In this document: positions 39,165 through 47,997 of the stretch, in pieces | Layout: every line of letters starts with the position of its first letter | Numbering within the stretch: the first letter of the stretch is position 1 | Assembly: GCA_934202735.1 (NCBI GenBank) | Contig: CAKPYH010000005.1 | Coordinates: forward strand, 51,187-115,186 | Reading direction: 5' to 3' | Source of the DNA: an uncultured Alphaproteobacteria bacterium | Lineage (GTDB): Bacteria > Pseudomonadota > Alphaproteobacteria > CAAHEQ01 > UBA3637 | Length of the DNA stretch: 64,000 bases | Program-made: the position numbers and the translations under genes | Notes under the pieces: model-generated | Seen by the model: only the letters and a program-made list of their open reading frames with translations | Told to the model about the DNA's origin: nothing | Database searches by the model: none

Positions 39165-42100
39165 ATGATGGAACCCAGTTTTATACACTTGCGTGTGCAC
39201 ACGGAACACTCGTTATTGGAAGGAGCCATTAAAACGGCCAAGTTGGTGGCGTGGGCCCATGATCAAAAAATGCCGGCCATCGGTATGACCGATAGCGGGA
39301 ATATCTTTGGCGCGATGTTATTGGCCAAAGAAGCTTCTCATGCCGGGGTACAACCGGTGCTGGGGTGTCAGTTGTTGATCAAATCACCGGTGCAAGAATC
39401 GCATACGTTCAGGGTGGAAGACGATACATACGATAAAGTTGTGGTTTTTGTGCAAAATCAGACGGGCTATCAGAATCTGTTGCTTCATTTTTCCAAATAC
39501 TATATGGGGGCAGACAAGCAAGAAACACCCCATTTGACTTTGGATGAGTTATGCGATAAGACGGACGGATTGATTTTGTTGACCGGTGGTGTGGAAGGTA
39601 TACTGGGGCGACCGATTTTGGCGGGCCATGCCGATTTTGCCGAAGACATTTTGAAACGATTGCAGCAGGCTTTTCCGGGCCGTACTTACATAGAAATCCA
39701 ACGGCATGGTCTGCCGGCGGAAGAACAAACCGAGCCGACTTTTTTGGATCTGGCGTATCGTTTGAATGTGCCGTTGGTGGCTACGAACGAAGCCTTTTTT
39801 ATGACTCCGGATATGTATGAAGCCCATGATGCTATGCTGTGTATTGCCGAAAAGACGTTTGTTAGTGAAGATAACCGCCGGCGTGTGACACCCGAGCATT
39901 ACTTGAAAACGGCGGCAGAAATGACCGAATTGTTTGCGGATTTACCCGAAGCCTTGCAAAACACGGTTGTGATTGCCAAGCGGTGTGCTTTTATGGCGGA
40001 AAAGAAAAAGCCGGCTTTCCCGTTGTATGATTGCCACGGCAAAACACCGGCTCAGGTGCTGCGAGACATGGCCAACAAAGGCTTTGAGATGCGCATGAAA
40101 GGGCGAACGGACGAAGAACGCAAAAAATATCGCGAGCGTATGGAATATGAGTTGGGCGTGATTGAGCAAATGGGATTCCCCAGTTATTTTTTGATTGTGG
40201 CCGATTTTATTCAATGGTCCAAAGCGCACGGTGTACCGGTGGGACCGGGCCGGGGTTCGGGGGCCGGATCGGTGGTGGCATGGTGCTTGACGATTACGAA
40301 CATTGATCCGTTGCGATTTAACCTGCTGTTTGAACGTTTCTTGAATCCCGAACGGGTGAATATGCCCGATTTTGACGTTGACTTTTGTCAGGAAAATCGT
40401 CAAAAGACGATTGAGTATGTGCAACACAATTACGGGTTTGATCATGTGGCACAAATTATCACCTTTGGTAAATTACAGGCCAAGGCGGTGATTCGGGATG
40501 TGGGTCGGGTGTTGCAAATCCCTTATCCGGTGGTGGATCGCTTGTCCAAGTTGGTCCCGAATACATTGGGCATTACCCTGAAAGAAGCTTTGGAACAGGA
40601 ACCCGAGTTTAAAAAAGAAGCCGCCGCCGACGAGAATATTCGGCAACTGTTGGAAATCGCGTTAAAATTAGAAGGGCTGTATCGTAATTCATCTACGCAC
40701 GCGGCGGGGGTGGTGATCGGGGACAAGCCGTTGGACCAAATTGTACCGATTTACAAAGATCCGTCATCGGATATGCCGGTCACTCAATATAACATGAAGT
40801 TTGTGGAGTCAGCCAGTCTGATCAAATTTGACTTTTTGGGTCTTAAAACCCTGACGACGATTGCCAAAGCGGAAGAGTTGGTTCATCGGCGGGGGATTGC
40901 CTTGAACACGGAAGACTTGCCGTTGGACGATGCGGACACATTCACTTTGTTAAAAGCGGCCGATACGACCGGTGTGTTCCAGTTGGAATCCACCGGTATG
41001 AAAAAGATTCTGCATGACATGCAACCGGATAAAATTGAAGATATTGTGGCGTTGGTGTCTTTATATCGGCCCGGCCCGATGGATAGTATCCCCAGTTATA
41101 TTGCCCGCAAAAAAGGGGAAGAACAACCCGATTATATGCACCCGTTGTTGGAACCGATTTTGAAAGAAACATACGGGATTATGATTTATCAGGAACAGGT
41201 TATGCAGATTTCTCAGGTTATGGCGGGATACAGCTTGGGTGGGGCGGACCTGTTGCGGCGGGCCATGGGGAAAAAGATCAAGGAAGAAATGGTCCGACAA
41301 CGGGGAATCTTCATTGAAGGTGCCTTGAAGAACAATATCAAAAAGGAAACGGCCGAGTTGGTTTTTGATAAAATGGCCAAGTTCGCCGAGTACGGTTTTA
41401 ACAAGTCTCACGCGGCGGCTTATGCGTATGTGGCGTACCAAACGGCCTACTTGAAAGCCCATTATCCGGCCGAGTTTATGGCGGCCACGATGACGTTGGA
41501 TAAAACGAATACGGATAAACTGGCTTTCTTTAAGAATGATTTAAGCAAACATCATATCACGGTTTTGCCACCGGATATTAACCTGTCGGAAGTCAACTTT
41601 TCCGTTGAAAACGGTCAGGTACGGTATGCCTTGTCCGCCATTAAAAATGTCGGGGAAGCGGCCATGAAAATCATTGTGGACGAACGAACGAAAAACGGCC
41701 CGTTCAAATCTGTGGAAGATTTCCTGAAACGGGTGGACTCATCGGCATTGAACAAGCGGTATTTAGAAAATATGATTCGATCCGGCACGTTTGACGGGCT
41801 GGATAAAAATCGGGCTAAACTCTATAACAGTGTGGAAAAAATGATTGCTTTTGCGGCCGAAGCCACCGCCGCCCGCAACAGTGCTCAAATCGGTTTGTTT
41901 GGGGCAGATCCGTCCGTCAGTCGTTTGAAGTTGGAACAGATACCCGATTGGCCCCATGTGGAACGATTGGAACATGAAAAAGAAGCGTTGGGTTTTTACT
42001 TGTCGGCGCATCCGTTGGATAGTTTTGATACCGTCTTTGAACGCTTGCGTGTGGTATCATCGGGGGATATTGCAGATATGGTAAAATTATCCGGTTCGGC

Positions 42101-42581
42101 ACATGTTAAAATGGCGGGTATTGTGTCGTCTGTTCGTGAACGGATCAGTCAAAAAGGAAACAAGTTCGCTTTTGTTACCGCCAGTGATAAAGCCGGGGCT
42201 TTTGATTTGATGTGTTTTTCTGAAATGTTGGCACAGTCTAAAGAAAAACTAAAATCAGGTCAACCGTTGTTATTGGGGGTTTCGGCGGACAGAAAACCGG
42301 ATAGTGATGACATTCGGATGAACTTGAATGCGGTGGAGTACCTGTCCGATGTGATGAGCAAGACGGCTTCCACGTTGATTATCACGGCACCACATGTTTC
42401 GGCCGTGCAACGGTTAGGACAAATTTTCGCCCATGATAAACCGGGCCCCAGCCAAGTTTTCATTGTTGTTCCGGTGGGCGAACACGAAGTGGAAATAGCC
42501 CTATCCAAAAAATATGCGCTAACACCGGATACAATGGCGGCCTTGCAACATTTACCCGATATTGATTACCGGCAGGTGTAA
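39165..42581 (+). CDS. dnaE: DNA polymerase III subunit alpha
   Basis: 1138 residues; tandem ATGs at 39165 and 39168. N-terminal PHP domain FIHLRVHTEHSLLEGAI. Catalytic acids are in MPDFDVDFCQENR (about 402) and later in SLIKFDFLGLKTLT. Other family blocks: PVGPGRGSGAGSVVAW, GVFQLESTGMKK, DIVALVSLYRPGPMDSIP, YGIMIYQEQVMQ and the helix-hairpin-helix region. It is the replicative polymerase core. It follows the FliF-FliG gene by 15 bp and precedes the Cys-rich gene by one base, so it is probably in one transcript with both. Confidence 0.98.
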   Translation: MMEPSFIHLRVHTEHSLLEGAIKTAKLVAWAHDQKMPAIGMTDSGNIFGAMLLAKEASHAGVQPVLGCQLLIKSPVQESHTFRVEDDTYDKVVVFVQNQTGYQNLLLHFSKYYMGADKQETPHLTLDELCDKTDGLILLTGGVEGILGRPILAGHADFAEDILKRLQQAFPGRTYIEIQRHGLPAEEQTEPTFLDLAYRLNVPLVATNEAFFMTPDMYEAHDAMLCIAEKTFVSEDNRRRVTPEHYLKTAAEMTELFADLPEALQNTVVIAKRCAFMAEKKKPAFPLYDCHGKTPAQVLRDMANKGFEMRMKGRTDEERKKYRERMEYELGVIEQMGFPSYFLIVADFIQWSKAHGVPVGPGRGSGAGSVVAWCLTITNIDPLRFNLLFERFLNPERVNMPDFDVDFCQENRQKTIEYVQHNYGFDHVAQIITFGKLQAKAVIRDVGRVLQIPYPVVDRLSKLVPNTLGITLKEALEQEPEFKKEAAADENIRQLLEIALKLEGLYRNSSTHAAGVVIGDKPLDQIVPIYKDPSSDMPVTQYNMKFVESASLIKFDFLGLKTLTTIAKAEELVHRRGIALNTEDLPLDDADTFTLLKAADTTGVFQLESTGMKKILHDMQPDKIEDIVALVSLYRPGPMDSIPSYIARKKGEEQPDYMHPLLEPILKETYGIMIYQEQVMQISQVMAGYSLGGADLLRRAMGKKIKEEMVRQRGIFIEGALKNNIKKETAELVFDKMAKFAEYGFNKSHAAAYAYVAYQTAYLKAHYPAEFMAATMTLDKTNTDKLAFFKNDLSKHHITVLPPDINLSEVNFSVENGQVRYALSAIKNVGEAAMKIIVDERTKNGPFKSVEDFLKRVDSSALNKRYLENMIRSGTFDGLDKNRAKLYNSVEKMIAFAAEATAARNSAQIGLFGADPSVSRLKLEQIPDWPHVERLEHEKEALGFYLSAHPLDSFDTVFERLRVVSSGDIADMVKLSGSAHVKMAGIVSSVRERISQKGNKFAFVTASDKAGAFDLMCFSEMLAQSKEKLKSGQPLLLGVSADRKPDSDDIRMNLNAVEYLSDVMSKTASTLIITAPHVSAVQRLGQIFAHDKPGPSQVFIVVPVGEHEVEIALSKKYALTPDTMAALQHLPDIDYRQV

Positions 42582-42582
42582 G

Positions 42583-43362
42583 ATGACCGTCAATCCTACG
42601 ACTTTATCATCGGATATATTGGGATGCCCCCGCGAGTGCCCGTTTTTGGGTATGCGGACATTTATGCCTCAGACGTTGCCGTTTTATTGTAATAAGTATG
42701 AGACTTTTTTGGGGGCGGATCAGGCTCAACGGGTTTGTCGGTGTGCGCAATGTCGCGGTGTGGATCAAAGTATCACTGAAACAGGCCTGTCTTTGATTGC
42801 ATCGTATATGACGGATCATTTTACGATAGAAGAAACAAAACGGGTCTTTTTACAACTGGATCCGCGATTCCAAAAAATGTTTGTTGATCTTGTGGCGCAA
42901 ACGGGGGTACAGATTATTTTAGGCAGTGATGACGACAAAAAACCGGAAACGTTGGAAGATAAGATTTTATTGGCGCGACAAGATTGGAAAAATCGGATTG
43001 GTTCTCCCCAAGCACAAGAATTTAAGGGCCTCTTGGATGCCGATGGTATGCCCTTAATGTCGCGACAGACCAAAACCTTGTTGATGAACTTGTTTTTGGT
43101 GATGGATGCTTCTGAAAAAGAAATGATGAAAAATATCATGCTGAATCCGAAACAGGCCGATTCATTTTTGAACACCTTTAAGCGTCAACCGCAAGATCAG
43201 GATTTGCTGAAAAATGTGCGGGCAGTGGTTTATGAATATGATCGTAACGGTCGGGAACTGGAACGTCTCCGTCAACGGGAACGCGAACAAAATCGGGAAC
43301 AAAATCGCCGGCAACGCAACTTACAACTCTTGCAAATGCAGCGACAACGCAAAAGGACTTGA
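42583..43362 (+). CDS. unknown Cys-rich protein with basic coiled C-terminus
   Basis: 259 residues from the ATG at 42583, one base after the dnaE stop. The N-terminus has a likely metal-binding cysteine set: LGCPRECPFLGM, then FYCNKYE and RVCRCAQCRGVDQ. The middle (about 80-215) is helical, with SEKEMMKNIMLNPKQADSFL. The last 40 residues are Arg/Gln-rich coiled coil (LERLRQREREQNREQNRR). No signal peptide. The family is not recognised. Position between dnaE and a phosphatase, with one-base gaps on both sides, shows tight translational coupling. Confidence 0.75.
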   Translation: MTVNPTTLSSDILGCPRECPFLGMRTFMPQTLPFYCNKYETFLGADQAQRVCRCAQCRGVDQSITETGLSLIASYMTDHFTIEETKRVFLQLDPRFQKMFVDLVAQTGVQIILGSDDDKKPETLEDKILLARQDWKNRIGSPQAQEFKGLLDADGMPLMSRQTKTLLMNLFLVMDASEKEMMKNIMLNPKQADSFLNTFKRQPQDQDLLKNVRAVVYEYDRNGRELERLRQREREQNREQNRRQRNLQLLQMQRQRKRT

Positions 43363-43363
43363 C

Positions 43364-44035
43364 GTGTTTAATAATCGTCCGGATTTGATTTTATGGGATT
43401 GGGATAATACCTTGATTAACACGCGCCCCGTTGTGGCTTTGGCTTTGGGGGCGTTGGCCCGACAAAACGGTAAGCCTTTGCCGTCCGATCGGGATATTGA
43501 TGATGTGATCGGATCGCATATCGGACAATACTGGTTTGATGTGTACGGGGCGGATCCGTTGCCTTGGATTGATCGGTTTTTAGACTTGTATCAAATGTAT
43601 GCCGATAGGGTGAGCTTGTTTCCCGAAACGCGGAAAATCCTGGCATGGGTGCAATCTTGCGGTATTTCCCAAGTGGTGGCCAGTAATAAAAATCAGGATA
43701 TTCTGGATGGTGAAGCGGACCGGTTCGGATTGCGGTCCTATTTTGATAAAGTTGTCGGGGCCACTCCCCGGGGATTTGCAAAACCGACCCCGGAATATGC
43801 CCGGCATATTTTGGGACAAGCACACCCGCGGCGGATGATTATGATTGGGGATGGGCTTTCGGATATGCTGTTTGCCAAAACGTTGGGCGCAACAGGGGTT
43901 TTAATCCGCCCTAAACACTTGGTCGGAACCGTGCCACATGATGTGCAGGCGGATAATTTATCCGCAGTGTGGCAGTGGTTACGCCACGTTATTGTTGGGC
44001 CGTCAAGCCGGGTTTCAGGTGAAACCTTGCGATGA
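43364..44035 (+). CDS. HAD-family hydrolase, phosphoglycolate-phosphatase-like
   Basis: 223 residues from a GTG at 43364, one base after the previous stop. Motif I LILWDWDNTLINTRP (the second Asp pair carries catalysis), motif II SQVVASNKNQD, motif III lysine RGFAKPTPEYA and motif IV MIMIGDGLSDMLFAK. A helical cap (about 25-90) gives the Gph-like type. It may clear 2-phosphoglycolate made during DNA repair, but the substrate is inferred. The 3' end overlaps the converging cmk gene by 47 bp. Confidence 0.87.
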   Translation: MFNNRPDLILWDWDNTLINTRPVVALALGALARQNGKPLPSDRDIDDVIGSHIGQYWFDVYGADPLPWIDRFLDLYQMYADRVSLFPETRKILAWVQSCGISQVVASNKNQDILDGEADRFGLRSYFDKVVGATPRGFAKPTPEYARHILGQAHPRRMIMIGDGLSDMLFAKTLGATGVLIRPKHLVGTVPHDVQADNLSAVWQWLRHVIVGPSSRVSGETLR

Positions 44036-44564
44036 TTATGTCGGTGATTTCGTCCGGCGTTTTGTGTGTGGTATCAATCACGTAATCAAAGTTTTCCGGG
44101 TTATCAATGTCTACATGGTAGATGCGCTTGAAGCGTGCCACTTCGGATGCCCGCCGGGCACACAAAGCCTCAATGGCTTCCTGGACCGTTGTGTATTTTT
44201 TTTCACCGGATCGGTGGGTGTCGTGCATGATTCTTGCACCGGCAACGGCTATGTCCACATCCAATTTAATTTTAACAGAGGAAGGAATAAAGAAAAATGC
44301 CATGCGTGAATCAATCACAAAATTTTTGTTGGGGACCGCATTGAATTGTTGAAACACGCCGTCAATTTCCCGATCAATGGACGGATCTGTATCGGCCAAA
44401 CGGTTTAATTCCAACGTTGTCAAGCCACGTTTGCGGGCAATTTCCCGTTGGGCATTTCCGGTGGAATAGTATGTATACCCCAAGCGTTCGGCCAATAACC
44501 GAGCCACGGTGGATTTACCACTGCCCAACATACCGGAAATCGTAATAACGGTGTACGGCTGCAT
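43989..44564 (-). CDS. cmk: cytidylate kinase-like P-loop nucleotide kinase
   Basis: 191 residues; AAGGAG lies six bases before the ATG. Walker A ISGMLGSGKSTVARLLAERLG (GSGKST at about 14-19), then YTYYSTGNAQREIARKRG. The LID-like region RASEVARFKRIYHVDIDNPENFDYVIDTT fits the short archaeal/firmicute-like Cmk family (Cytidylate_kin2) rather than the 225-residue bacterial enzyme. It should phosphorylate CMP/dCMP, though a related kinase role is possible. It is downstream of, and 9 bases from, the DUF1189-like gene. Confidence 0.75.
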   Translation of the reverse strand: MQPYTVITISGMLGSGKSTVARLLAERLGYTYYSTGNAQREIARKRGLTTLELNRLADTDPSIDREIDGVFQQFNAVPNKNFVIDSRMAFFFIPSSVKIKLDVDIAVAGARIMHDTHRSGEKKYTTVQEAIEALCARRASEVARFKRIYHVDIDNPENFDYVIDTTHKTPDEITDIIIARFHLKPGLTAQQ

Positions 44565-44573
44565 CAGATCTCC

Positions 44574-45266
44574 TTACTTTTGACGTTCGGAATATATCAG
44601 GCCGAAATCAGCAATGACCGTTGCGGTCAACCAAGCCACCGCAAAACTCAATCCGCGTCCGATAACGGACAAAATCAAAATGAGAATCACTGTACCGAAC
44701 CACCCGACGATTGCCGCGCGCCAAACATGCACATTTGCGATAGCACGCCGCATGACCCACAGGGTTAAGCGGGCCCCCAGGTATGTCATGCATAATCCCA
44801 GAACCAATGCAATCAAGATAAACAGAGCCATGGTCCCGGCCATTTGATACAAAACGTTGCGCAGCATTTGTTGAATCCAAGCTGAATCCATGCGAATTGT
44901 TTCTGTCCCCAGGGGGTATATCGTAGCCTGACCGGCCCAGGATAAAATGACCTGCTTGCGTGTTAAAAAAAGTCCGTCTTCTGACGGGGACATGGTATCC
45001 GTTGTGGTGTCAATTTTGAGTACAGCCGATGTGTCGGGCAGCGAGGCTTGCCATACGGTATCTGTCGGGCTTTGAACGGCACCGTCCCGGATTTCAACAA
45101 CGGGAATACTGGCGATAAAAGCCTGGGCTTCCGGTCGGTTGATAAAGCGTGTCGCCACATAAAATATCAGTCCCGCTAAAATCAAGGAAATGATCCCGAA
45201 GATACCGGCAATTTTGACAAAGGACACCGGTCGTTCGCTTTGAATATATGTACTCAATTTATCCAT
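44574..45266 (-). CDS. DUF1189-like inner-membrane protein
   Basis: 230 residues. Membrane segments lie at about 20-42 (IAGIFGIISLILAGLIFYVA), 143-168 (AGTMALFILIALVLGLCMTY) and 185-225 (AIVGWFGTVILILILSVIG and a following helix). A soluble loop between the first two carries VWQASLPDTSAVLKIDTTTD and SEDGLFLTRKQVIL, the layout of DUF1189 proteins. Function unknown. It is the first gene of a two-gene unit with cmk. Confidence 0.7.
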   Translation of the reverse strand: MDKLSTYIQSERPVSFVKIAGIFGIISLILAGLIFYVATRFINRPEAQAFIASIPVVEIRDGAVQSPTDTVWQASLPDTSAVLKIDTTTDTMSPSEDGLFLTRKQVILSWAGQATIYPLGTETIRMDSAWIQQMLRNVLYQMAGTMALFILIALVLGLCMTYLGARLTLWVMRRAIANVHVWRAAIVGWFGTVILILILSVIGRGLSFAVAWLTATVIADFGLIYSERQK

Positions 45267-45303
45267 GTTCTATCCGTGTGGTTAGTGATGGGGTTGTTGA
45301 AGA

Positions 45304-45333
45304 TAAAAAAAGGGATAGAAGCATCTATCCCTT
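45304..45333 (-). terminator. terminator of the DUF2934 gene
   Basis: Minus strand AAGGGATAGA/TCTATCCCTT 10-bp stem (45333-45324, 45319-45310) with a four-base loop, then a T-run. Confidence 0.85.
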
Positions 45334-45353
45334 ATTCACCGCAAGGTTGACCC

Positions 45354-45629
45354 TTATTTTTTAATCCCGTAAAACGGTTTGGCCATAGCGACCTTGGTGT
45401 TCAACTTTTTGGTTTGATTTTTAGCCAAAGTTTTTTTGACCGCCGGTTTGGCAGACATACTTTTGGACACAGATTTATTTTTCAGATTTTTGTTGCCATT
45501 GTTCATATTGAACAACTGGTTGCATGCTTGTTGCCAGAATTCTTTTTCATGACCTTCCGGACGACCGGCCTGTTCCCAGATATAATAGGCAGCCACACGA
45601 ATATATTCTTCATTGATTTGGTTTGTCAT
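45354..45629 (-). CDS. DUF2934 domain protein with Lys/Ala-rich tail
   Basis: 91 residues from the ATG at 45629, eight bases after AAGGAG; an ATG two codons earlier is too close to that site. The N-terminal half, EYIRVAAYYIWEQAGRPEGH followed by EFWQQACNQLF, is the DUF2934 motif found in many Alphaproteobacteria. The second half is strongly basic and low in complexity (KPAVKKTLAKNQTKKLNTK), like a nucleic-acid-binding tail. Function unknown. Confidence 0.82.
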   Translation of the reverse strand: MTNQINEEYIRVAAYYIWEQAGRPEGHEKEFWQQACNQLFNMNNGNKNLKNKSVSKSMSAKPAVKKTLAKNQTKKLNTKVAMAKPFYGIKK

Positions 45630-45658
45630 TGTCATACTCCTTGTTAAAAGACAACTCC

Positions 45659-45687
45659 AATATAACACCTTTTTTTATAAATTGCAA
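45659..45687 (-). promoter_or_regulatory. promoter of the DUF2934 gene
   Basis: Minus strand: TTGCAA (45687-45682), 17-bp spacer, TATATT (45664-45659). Confidence 0.65.
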
Positions 45688-45725
45688 TACTTTATTTAAT
45701 GATTTTTCAAAAATTTAACAAGGAG

Positions 45726-47006
45726 TCATTTTGGTGTCTGAACCCGCAAAACCGTTAAAGGCGGCAGCGTGTTTATTTCGCTATTATTTGTAATTATTTC
45801 AATCATTTGATGCGGATGACCGCAAGAAATTGTTTCCACATATTCCCCGTTTTCGGGGGTGATGAGTGCCTCGGCTTGAAATGAAATCGGAGTCCGTTGA
45901 AAGGGAGAAACGGCTTGTAAAATCATACCTTTTGTTAGTTTATGTTTAACTTCTACTTGCACGCGATTCGCGGTATGCCCCCGAATGACACCGGCAAATC
46001 GCCATTCCCCCTCACTGGCCGATACTTCATAGTTATGTGCTTCCGGTCCGGCATTCCCGTCCAAAAAACCGACAGTATAACCCCGTGATTGCAGGGTCAT
46101 CAATTCATTCATATAGGGATCCGGCGACCAATGTTCGGGATCGGAAAACCAATCATCAATGGCATGACGATAGGCGTGTGCCGTGATGGCTACATAGTAT
46201 TCCGACTTGTTTCGCCCTTCAATTTTGAAAGAATCAATCCCAATCGGTAAAATGTCATTCAACCGTGGCAGCCAGCATAAATCGCGTGAATTCATAATAT
46301 AACTGCCGTTTTCGTCTTCATCCAGACGCATCAGGTCTCCGGGGCGGTTTTCTTCTTCCAGCCAGGCCGTTTCGCCGTGTTGAGACGGTGTGTCCGTATA
46401 GATTTTGTATCGCCACCGACAGGCGTGTGCACAGTTGCCTTTATTGGCACTACGCCCTGTCATGAAATTGGATAACAAACATCGTCCTGAATAACTGACG
46501 CACAAGGCACCGTGCACAAAGGTTTCCAGACGAATATCGGGGTGATCCTGACGAATTTGGGCAATTTCATGCAAGGGGACTTCCCGACCCAAGACACACA
46601 ACGCCGCCCCTTGTTGCTTCCAAAAATCAACGGTCAGAGATGAACAAACATTGGCTTGAGTAGAAATATGCAGGGGCAGTTGCGGCAATCTGTTTTTCAA
46701 AAGCATGAAAACACCGGGATCGGCCACAATCACCCCATCGGGGTTCAGATCCGCCAAATGTCCGATAAATTCGTTTAACCGCGATATATCCCGATTATGG
46801 GTAAACAGGTTGAGTGTCAGGTACACTTTCTTGCCCCGTTCATGGGCCCAGGCAATACCCGTCTGCATTTCATTCAGCGTCCACGATGTTTTGTTGCGTA
46901 AGGATACACCGGGCATGCCGGCATAGACCGCATCGGCACCATACAAAAAAGCCGTTTTTAACCGATTCAATGTACCGGCCGGCAATAACAATTCCGGTTT
47001 ACGCAC
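45726..47006 (-). CDS. U32-family protein, tRNA/rRNA hydroxylation type
   Basis: 426 residues from a GTG at 47006. The U32 signature is complete: ETFVHGALCVSYSGRCLLSN, followed by SANKGNCAHACRWRY, which supplies conserved cysteines for an iron-sulfur cluster. The N-terminus MRKPELLLPAGTLNRLKTAF and GADAVYAGM form the barrel start. Although annotated as peptidases, YegQ (TrhP) and RlhA of this family take part in tRNA and 23S rRNA hydroxylation; the present length and C-terminal domain best match TrhP. It follows the EAL gene by 3 bases, so the two form an operon. Confidence 0.88.
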   Translation of the reverse strand: MRKPELLLPAGTLNRLKTAFLYGADAVYAGMPGVSLRNKTSWTLNEMQTGIAWAHERGKKVYLTLNLFTHNRDISRLNEFIGHLADLNPDGVIVADPGVFMLLKNRLPQLPLHISTQANVCSSLTVDFWKQQGAALCVLGREVPLHEIAQIRQDHPDIRLETFVHGALCVSYSGRCLLSNFMTGRSANKGNCAHACRWRYKIYTDTPSQHGETAWLEEENRPGDLMRLDEDENGSYIMNSRDLCWLPRLNDILPIGIDSFKIEGRNKSEYYVAITAHAYRHAIDDWFSDPEHWSPDPYMNELMTLQSRGYTVGFLDGNAGPEAHNYEVSASEGEWRFAGVIRGHTANRVQVEVKHKLTKGMILQAVSPFQRTPISFQAEALITPENGEYVETISCGHPHQMIEIITNNSEINTLPPLTVLRVQTPK

Positions 47007-47009
47007 GGG

Positions 47010-47828
47010 CTAGGCCTTTGGGGTTCGCGACCGCAAAAAAGCAATCAACATAGGCAAGGGCAGGGGACGAGAAAACAAAAAGCCTTGTCCGTAATCACAT
47101 CCGTTATCTTTTAACCATTTTTCCTGTTCGGGTTTTTCAATTCCTTCGGCCAAGACCGTCAGGCCTAATGAATGTCCCAGATCAATCATGGTTCGGGTAA
47201 TCACTTGATTGACGGGGCGATCAAATAAAGTCGCAACAAACTCGCCGTCAATTTTTAACTTGTGCACATCCAGATCCTTGACATAATTGAAAGACGCATG
47301 CCCGGTTCCGAAATCATCAATAGATACTTTGATACCTGCTTGTTTCAATCGTTTTAAGGTTTCAATTTCAACGGCACTCAACTCGTTAGGCCCCGTTTCC
47401 GTTAACTCACATTCTAATGCGTTCGGTGTAATGCCGTTGTGTGTTAAAGCGCTTTGAATGGTGTCAAATAACCCGGGATCTTTTAATTGTATTGAAGATA
47501 AATTGACCGACATAAATAAATCCATAAAGCCGATTTCATGCAATTCGTGCAGATCGTGCAGGGTCTGATTCAGTAAAAAAGGTGTAAATTCGTTGATAAC
47601 CCCGGTTTCTTCCAGTACGGGAACAAACTCACCCGGGGGGATAATCCCGTTCGAGCTTTCCCATCGGATTAAAGCCTCCACACCGCGAATAGCCCCGGTT
47701 TTCAGATCCCATTCGGGCTGATAATAAAACACAAACTCGTTGCGGGATAGGGCGCGCCGCAGATCTGTTGCCCCGATGACTCGTTTTTTAGGGGCAAATA
47801 ACCTTTGTAGAGACGATAAAAAACGCAT
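47010..47828 (-). CDS. stand-alone EAL-domain cyclic-di-GMP phosphodiesterase
   Basis: 272 residues from the ATG at 47828 (AAGGAG seven bases upstream). One EAL domain fills the chain after a basic N-terminal stretch. All key motifs are visible: GVEALIRWES (EAL), SVNLSSIQL (metal Asn), ECELTETG (Glu), VSIDDFGTGHASFNYV (DDFG), HKLKIDGEFV (Lys), LAEGIEKPEQ (Glu) and YGQGFLFSRP (Gln). It should hydrolyse c-di-GMP to pGpG. No GGDEF, sensor or membrane segment. It shares an operon with the U32 protein. Confidence 0.93.
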   Translation of the reverse strand: MRFLSSLQRLFAPKKRVIGATDLRRALSRNEFVFYYQPEWDLKTGAIRGVEALIRWESSNGIIPPGEFVPVLEETGVINEFTPFLLNQTLHDLHELHEIGFMDLFMSVNLSSIQLKDPGLFDTIQSALTHNGITPNALECELTETGPNELSAVEIETLKRLKQAGIKVSIDDFGTGHASFNYVKDLDVHKLKIDGEFVATLFDRPVNQVITRTMIDLGHSLGLTVLAEGIEKPEQEKWLKDNGCDYGQGFLFSRPLPLPMLIAFLRSRTPKA

Positions 47829-47997
47829 GAATGACTCCTTTATCTGATATTTTAGCAATACAATTTCTTTCTTTATACACCGTATTTATGAAAAAAGCAC
47901 GCTTTTTTTGAAAAAAAGATACACTTTTTTTATTTTTTCCTTTATAATAGCCGTCAGACAAAATGTGAACGATGAAATAAGAAAGGAATAAAAAAGA

